Shown here piece after piece: positions 58,588-64,000 of a stretch of DNA of 64,000 nucleotides. Within the stretch, counting starts at the first letter, position 1, and each line of letters starts with the position of its first letter. The notes under the pieces are model-generated. The model did no database searches. It was not told where the DNA came from and saw nothing but the letters and a program-made list of their open reading frames with translations. The DNA is taken from the NCBI GenBank assembly GCA_036023115.1, contig JAYKKT010000089.1:11789501-11853500 (forward strand). The letters are read 5' to 3'. Position numbers and translations under genes: made by a program. This DNA is from Brasenia schreberi. Its lineage: Eukaryota; Streptophyta; Magnoliopsida; Nymphaeales; Cabombaceae.

Positions 58588-59391
58588 ATGAGGGACGACG
58601 CCTCCTGGTTCGCTCACTGGGAGGATGAGCTCCCCTCACCGGACGAGCTCATGCCTCTCTCCCAAACCCTCATCACCCCTGACCTCGCTGCCGCATTTGA
58701 CATCTCCACCACCACCAATCACAATTCGCCTCCTACGCCAGTTCCAGCAACCCCGGCTTCGTCCGCGCAGCCGGACTCGTCGGCTGGTGATGAATTCGAC
58801 TCCTTGGCCGGAGCTGACGACGAGCCCTCCCGGACCCTGAAGCGCCCGCGCCTCGTCTGGACGCCTCAGTTGCACAAGCGATTCGTCGACGCCGTTGCCC
58901 ATTTGGGAATCAAGAACGCCGTGCCGAAGACCATCATGCAATTGATGAACGTCGACGGCCTTACTAGAGAGAACGTCGCCAGCCACCTCCAGAAGTACCG
59001 CCTCTACCTCAAGCGGATGCAAGGATTGTCTGCCGGAGGCAGCTCCCCGGGCGTCCTGCCGTCGGCCTGCGAGCGCCTCTTCGCCTCCACTCCGATTCCT
59101 CCTCACCACCTTCTTCCATTTGTCCCCATCGAATGCATCCCTCCGGCTGCCGCTGCGGCACTGGGCCACCCTTTTGCTGGTGGTCCGCCGCCACCCCCCG
59201 GTTTTCCGGCATTCTATCATAGGCACTTGAGTCAGCACCCGTCGGTCAACCGACTGGTGGTACCGCCTCCTGCCGGCATGGTGATGGGTAAAGCGAGGGA
59301 GATCAAAGGCGTCGTGGGGGAATTGGGGCCGGAGCCGACGATGCCGGTGACAAGGAAGATTCTCACTTTGTTCCCGACGGGAAATGATTAA
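58588..59391 (+). CDS. GARP (MYB-like) transcription factor, MYBC1-like
   Basis: This intronless gene encodes 267 aa. The N-terminus [20 protein letters not shown] is nearly collinear with MYBC1-type proteins. The GARP DNA-binding domain lies at about residues 85-145 ([18 protein letters not shown], then [16 protein letters not shown], then [10 protein letters not shown] with the SHLQKYR signature at 132-138). A Pro/Ala-rich spacer follows. A short conserved end ([10 protein letters not shown]) matches the family. The domain is shared with LUX/PCL1 clock proteins, but both ends favour the MYBC1 branch. Family members are nuclear transcription factors; MYBC1 has been linked to freezing tolerance, and the role here is inferred. 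The upstream in-frame ATG at 58420 would add 56 low-complexity residues across a CT microsatellite; I reject it as the main start. Codons are strikingly G+C-rich compared with the surroundings. Confidence 0.9.
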   Translation: MRDDASWFAHWEDELPSPDELMPLSQTLITPDLAAAFDISTTTNHNSPPTPVPATPASSAQPDSSAGDEFDSLAGADDEPSRTLKRPRLVWTPQLHKRFVDAVAHLGIKNAVPKTIMQLMNVDGLTRENVASHLQKYRLYLKRMQGLSAGGSSPGVLPSACERLFASTPIPPHHLLPFVPIECIPPAAAAALGHPFAGGPPPPPGFPAFYHRHLSQHPSVNRLVVPPPAGMVMGKAREIKGVVGELGPEPTMPVTRKILTLFPTGND

Positions 59392-61303
59392 TGATCGGAT
59401 TGGTGGTATGGGGAGTTTGGTATTTTGATACCTACTGTAAATTGAGCTCCTCTATTTTTCTTCTTCTTCTTTTTTTGACGGATTTCGGACACAGGGAATT
59501 GGAGGCTCATGATCATAGGGGATGTTTTATCGGCTTTTCGTCGTTTTCGATTCAGGGAGTTCGGTGTTCATGATTAAGGGTTAATTGAGTTGGATTTGTG
59601 ATTTTGGAAGCAGAAATTGATGAACAGAGAGGAGTTGAACTGCTCCAAGCTTCGATCCTTGTTTTGCGTTGTCTTGTTGTTGTTGTAGCTGTTAATAGTA
59701 TCTTATAGTCCTCATATCCCTTTGGGGATTGATCTGAAACGGATGAAGATGCTAATTTAGATGCGCCCGATGCTTCTCTAACTTGATTCTTTTATGCCTT
59801 TAGTTTCTAATTTCTTTCTCTTTAATGGTAAATCTTGTTATTTACGCATTATGAAAAACATTCAGCATCCAAGCACAGCAAGTCAGTTGGCTGAGAATTC
59901 CATCTTGATATGGAAGTTTTGAGGGAATGATACTTGGTTTGGTTTACCAACAGCGGTGGAAATACAACCTAGTTTTTGGTTGAACCAATTCAACAAATAG
60001 TATTTGTCTGTTGGAAGCTACTTTCATTCGTCACGGGAGCTGTTTCTGCTTCTCCTTCCACAGTTTCTTGAATGTGATTTCTGCAAACCTTTTTGCCCTC
60101 TCAAGTTCTTACTCGAATCTACTTCTACAAGTTTTTTCTTTATCCTTGTGTGTTGTTCAACATAGGAAATTCTTCTAAACCACAAATTATCACGTCCACT
60201 CTCGCACTTAGGGAGATGGTAGAACAACTCTCCTCCCTAGTGCAATGGAGGCAGTTGCCCTAGGTAACCCATGTTCAACGTGTAAAATTCTTCCAAATTT
60301 ATTTTTCTTGGATCAAGTTTGTTCTTCCTCCTTTTAACAGCTTCCTCAAATTGCTAAATCTTTGAGGAATGTTGGTAGCTTAGGCTAGAAACCCTCTCCT
60401 ACCTGTGTGTTTATGAAGATTCTGTATTTGGGGAGTTCTGCTGAACTTTACCTATGATTTTGTTGGACCTTCGAGTTGCATGCTAGTAATGCTTGCAAGA
60501 TTGGTTGTAGTGATCATCCCATCCCAAGTACTGTTTTATTGCAATTTTAAGTGTTTGTTATGATGGTTGGGAGTGCTAATCTAGGAACCAGGGATCTTGA
60601 ACCACTGATGAAGTTAGAAGTGTGAACCTGCGCAATGTCGGTATGCAATATCTGAAGGTCTACTCAAACTCGTCCTAGAGCAACAATTTATGACAGTACT
60701 GAACCTCTAGACGCAATTTTAAAGATCTAAACATAGGATATGGACTGGGCACTAGGATATGCGTTAGTTATTGGCCAACACAGTAGAGGCTGCCAACCTT
60801 GTGCAGAAGCACAGGCAGGGTTAAAAAGTTCGAATTCATTTCAAGGAGAAGAGCTGTAATTGCTTCTGTCAAGAACGTCTTAGCTGTGCTAATGGGTAGA
60901 ATCAAGCAGCTTCAGTGTTTGATGCTTAATTCATCGAGCTTCTTAGCTCCAATTCAGAATTGGAACTTGTTAAATGCAAGTAAATCATCGGGAATATGGC
61001 TATACCGCTGAACAGTGGAATGATACTTCTGCTAATAACCATCTCTGAACTGCATCCATCGATAGAAGATGCATAGCATTATGTTGGATTTTCAGCTGGT
61101 TTAGTGGAGATTATAGTTTGTATCAGTCATGGATCTTTATACAGAAACACTGAGAACAATGTAAGTGGTATAAATCTGAACTTTCACAGGTTCAGTAACA
61201 AAAGTGAGTAGAATAATTTCCGGACGATTAGCTCGTGCTCACTGGCATTGTACTCGGAGTGTGTGCATGTGCGTGTGTGTGCTTATTTATATTTATACTT
61301 CTC
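59392..61303. other. MYBC1-like 3' region and intergenic DNA
   Basis: The first few hundred bases are probably 3'-UTR. Beyond that I see no gene, only short frames without motifs. A 67-codon minus-strand frame at 60024-60227 (Lys/Arg-rich) was considered and not called. No RNA gene is visible. Confidence 0.4.
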
Positions 61304-61318
61304 ATATTGTATCGACAA

Positions 61319-61657
61319 CATGAGAGAACAATAAAGAAACAATAATGAGGTTATTAGAAACAAATTAGGAGTGGCACCAATAGAGGATAAAATGAGAACA
61401 TCGTTTAAGATGGTTTGGACATGTAGAAAGAAGATCAAAAGAAGAACCTCTAAGAAGGTTAGAAAAACTAAATTTGGAAAGTATTAAAAGAGGTAGAGGA
61501 CGACCACAAAAGTGTTGGAAAGAAACAATAAAGAATGATCTAGCTTATTGTGAGTTAACTGCTAACATGGCACACGATAGAGATCTGTGGAAACAAAGAA
61601 TCCATGTAGCCGACCCCATCTTAGTATGGGAAAAGGCTTAGTTGTTGTTGTTGTTGT
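61319..61657 (+). mobile_element. 339-bp 5'-truncated RTE LINE with perfect 15-bp duplication
   Basis: Most of the insert (from about 61345) is the LINE 3' part: TAATGAGGTTATTAGAAAC, GTTTAAGATGGTTTGGACAT, then ACAAAGAATCCATGTAGCCG and a TTG tail. The flanks ATATTGTATCGACAA at 61304-61318 and 61658-61672 are identical, so insertion is recent relative to the other copies. The first ~25 bases of the insert do not match the contiguous LINE and look like a patchwork of LINE words (ATGAGAGAACA, AACAATAAAGAA). Confidence 0.92.
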
Positions 61658-61672
61658 ATATTGTATCGACAA

Positions 61673-62108
61673 TTATTATTGTAATTGTTGCTACTAAGTC
61701 TGGAAAAGTGACTTTCAAAACTTGGACAGCTCAAGTGCAAGCCAACAATTACCGGAGCGAGCATCCACCCTCGAGTTTTGGCTTGGTTGTTCCTACCGCT
61801 AGAGTGGTTTTTACTCTGAGCCACAAATAAACAAAGGAATACTCCTACGCATCATGTCGTGGCCTTTATAAGCACAAGTTTCTATGCAAAGTTCCAGAAA
61901 ATGATTCTGGTTTTGTGGCCACCTTGATTCAAAAGAACCATGTACTAATTAAATCAAGGAGGTGCTTAACAATGTCCTCTTGATGGGAAAATTCTGCTGT
62001 TCTACGTCACAGCAATTCGGGCACCAACTTGGGCACTTACTAATTAAGTTGCTTCAAAGTTTCTTCAGTCACCCGATTCAGAAGTTAGTGCACTATAATA
62101 TGCCAACT
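61673..62108. other. Intergenic, no gene recognised
   Basis: Short stretch between two mobile elements with no supported feature. Confidence 0.4.
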
Positions 62109-62116
62109 ATTCTACT

Positions 62117-62295
62117 CAGTGGCGGATCTAGAAATTTTTCCTGGAATGGGTGACCTGCCTATTCAACCATTTCAGGTGGGGCGAACTACGTATAGTAGCA
62201 ATGGACTCGATCCTGTGCAGCAACTTTTTCATTTGGTTTTTTGAGTTTCAGGTGGGGCGGCTACCCCACCTCGCCTCATTGTAGATCCGCCACTG
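62117..62295. mobile_element. hAT-type MITE
   Basis: The ends CAGTGGCGGATCTA and, complemented, CAGTGGCGGATCTA form a 14-bp terminal inverted repeat. The flanks ATTCTACT at 62109-62116 and 62296-62303 are an exact 8-bp duplication, the size made by hAT transposases. The CAGTGGCGGA terminus is common in plant hAT families. At 179 bp there is no coding capacity. An internal CAGGTGGGGCG word occurs twice. Confidence 0.85.
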
Positions 62296-62303
62296 ATTCT
62301 ACT

Positions 62304-63119
62304 GCCTATCTTGGGTTTCTCCTTCAAGAGAGAAGCAAACTTGGAAGTGTAACTCCCTGAAGATTCATACTTCACAATTGTCAGATTCTCATACTAACAT
62401 GTGAAATGCTACCAACAATGGTTGTTGGAGCTTTTGATCTCCAAATGGGAACGATCTCCATGCTAGAAAGTGGATAGTTAACAACGAGCACGGCCTGCAA
62501 TTTTGCTTGAATAACACAAGTTAGAGCACAAAGACAACTACAACTACGTACAGCCAACCACACTTGGCATAGGATGAGCCTTGGTTTTGGTGTTTGCCTT
62601 TGTAGGACCATATAGCACTTAAATTAAGTTTAATCTGTATAATATTCACGTATATACATGTTACTACGAGGCAATTATTTCATTTTCCTAATGAAACTTA
62701 TGTAAATGAAAATAAACCTTTTAAATGGGCAAGTTGCTATCAAGTGATTTGTATAGACATAGTCAGCATGATTACAGGGACGGGAAACGTTTCTGATTAG
62801 GTTTAGAGAAATCATTTTATTATGTCCGATTTATTTGGTATTTATAAAAATGGACAGCAGTTCAGACACTGGGATGAAAGGTCAAAATATGCTATACTCT
62901 GGTTCAATAGCCCAGATCCAATATGTTACATTTCTTCAAATATGCAAAATCCAGTTCTGAAGCTTATTATATCTGTATTTGATTTTAAATACTGAACTGA
63001 AATACATACAGATATACATACATACATACATACATATATATTATGATTCTAAATACTGAAACAGACTAATTGAATATAGTGTTGGATATTTCGGATCCAC
63101 TGACATCCTTACATGTAGA
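62304..63119. other. Intergenic; (CATA)n tract
   Basis: A CATACATA microsatellite lies at about 63014-63042. No gene or structured RNA is seen in this stretch. Confidence 0.4.
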
Positions 63120-63480
63120 TATGTCCGGTTATAGGTATGCTGGAACCGGAGGTTCCAAACACCCATTCTAGTTAGCCCAAAATCTGGAACCATCATTGAA
63201 CCAGCCCGGAACCAGTTTTGGTTATGGTTTCAGAACCATTGGATGTAGGTCAGTCCCACTTTGAGTCTCGAATGGTTATTTTATTAAAAAAATTAAACAT
63301 ATAGGAAAATTTTGAAAAAAGACCAGAACTGATGGTTTGGAACCACCGATTCCGGTCTTATAAAAGGAGAAACGGGAACCAAACTGGGTGGTCCCTGGTT
63401 TCAGTTCCGGTTTCAACTGTTCTGGGTTCAGCCAGTTCTTGGCCTGGTTCAGTTTAGGTTAGAATCGCCGGACCAGTTAG
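63120..63480. repeat. GGTTCC/GGAACC-rich unclassified repeat
   Basis: Words such as GGAACC, GGTTCC, CCGGTT and AACCAG recur on both strands (for example GAACCAGCCCGGAACCAG and TTTCAGTTCCGGTTTC), giving dense short inverted repeats. A weaker stretch of the same flavour lies at about 37740-38040. No terminal repeats or duplication were identified. The remaining bases to 64000 show no gene. Confidence 0.5.
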
Positions 63481-64000
63481 GAACAGACCATGTCTACTTA
63501 CACGCATGCATAGCCTGTAGATGTATGCCCATATATTTGTTGTTGTAAAAAGAAAGACTCATGAAACTTATTGTCCTTGTTTCCTTATGATATATAATAC
63601 GGGAGTCCAGAATGGTTAGAATCAAGACCCGAACTGCCCCGGTGACTGGGAAACCCACAAATGGTTGGTTTAGCAAATAAAAGCAATCTCATAAATGGGT
63701 CTCAAGTATAAACTTAAGAATCCAATTGCTCAAATAAAGAAAAAAAGAATCCACTTGCTACCCAGTGTCGTGTCTTTTGTATGTTAGAAGGGATGACGTG
63801 TCATATCTTATGTCATTGTGACGTGTCCTGGTGGCAAACGATATTCAAGTGGCTCAAGCATCAAATGCAGCCTCCATTCTGCTTTTATTTATTTCCTGTT
63901 TGTATCGAAATCCAGATTAGGAAGAAATTAATGAGTCTTAGATTTGGATATGCTGATTCGTTTTGATACATTTATGACTGGTAGGCTGGTTTTGAACGAA
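63481..64000. other. Intergenic to window end, no gene recognised
   Basis: Open frames of about 60 codons are present on both strands without motifs; none is called. A gene could begin beyond the window edge. Confidence 0.35.

Noticed and set aside
58636..59238. 200-codon minus-strand frame opposite the MYBC1-like gene
   Set aside because: It is the antisense shadow of a G+C-rich coding region; it has no family resemblance.
60024..60227. Lys/Arg-rich 67-codon minus-strand frame
   Set aside because: Another frame of the same stretch looks as plausible, and neither has recognisable motifs.

Overview
The window is nuclear DNA of a flowering plant, probably a woody dicot or magnoliid. The evidence is three recognisable plant genes with GT-AG introns, an A+T-rich intergenic background, and a dense load of plant-type retrotransposons and degraded DNA transposons. 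All three genes lie on the + strand. (1) A MED26-like Mediator subunit with a TFIIS N-terminal domain, nine coding exons, 664-3575. (2) A PQ-loop vacuolar/lysosomal amino-acid exporter of the YPQ1/PQLC2 type, twelve coding exons, 20754-29801; its fifth intron has been invaded by a full-length LINE. (3) An intronless GARP (MYB-like) transcription factor resembling Arabidopsis MYBC1, 58588-59391. A broken glycosyltransferase-like pseudogene lies at 35013-36590. Every intact exon join keeps phase, so the three gene models are internally consistent.

The rest is mainly repeat history. One RTE-clade LINE family recurs throughout. There are two near-full-length copies: 23881-27155, and 47745-56442 (the latter split by a Copia element). 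There are three 5'-truncated copies with clear target-site duplications (49, 43 and 339 bp) and two old tails. Most notably, a 215-bp derivative at 13934-14148 joins the LINE's 5' end directly to its 3' end and carries its own 19-bp target-site duplication. A Copia element with recognisable LTRs (47966-53416) is nested in the second LINE. An older Copia with tandem sub-repeats in its LTRs occupies about 38404-44322, and further Copia scraps lie at 8783-9064 and about 10150-11960. DNA-transposon remains comprise a FAR1-type Mutator transposase (12430-14500), a plant-mobile-domain fragment (32150-32365), a second Mutator-like transposase fragment (34260-34950), a CACTA-like non-autonomous element (17724-18447) and a hAT MITE with a perfect 8-bp duplication (62117-62295).

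Unclassified repeat structures include four 76-bp units separated by AT microsatellites, bracketed in part by a 60-bp inverted repeat (7011-7991). Others are a 74-bp inverted repeat interlocked with a 104-bp direct repeat (18480-18874), a segmental array at 45532-46980 and a roughly 300-bp tandem duplication at 57294-57866. The three genes are functionally unrelated, and no operon-like logic applies. The most unusual items are the bipartite LINE derivative, the apparent microhomology deletion that removed the end of the nested Copia's 3' LTR, and the extremely short LINE insertions.
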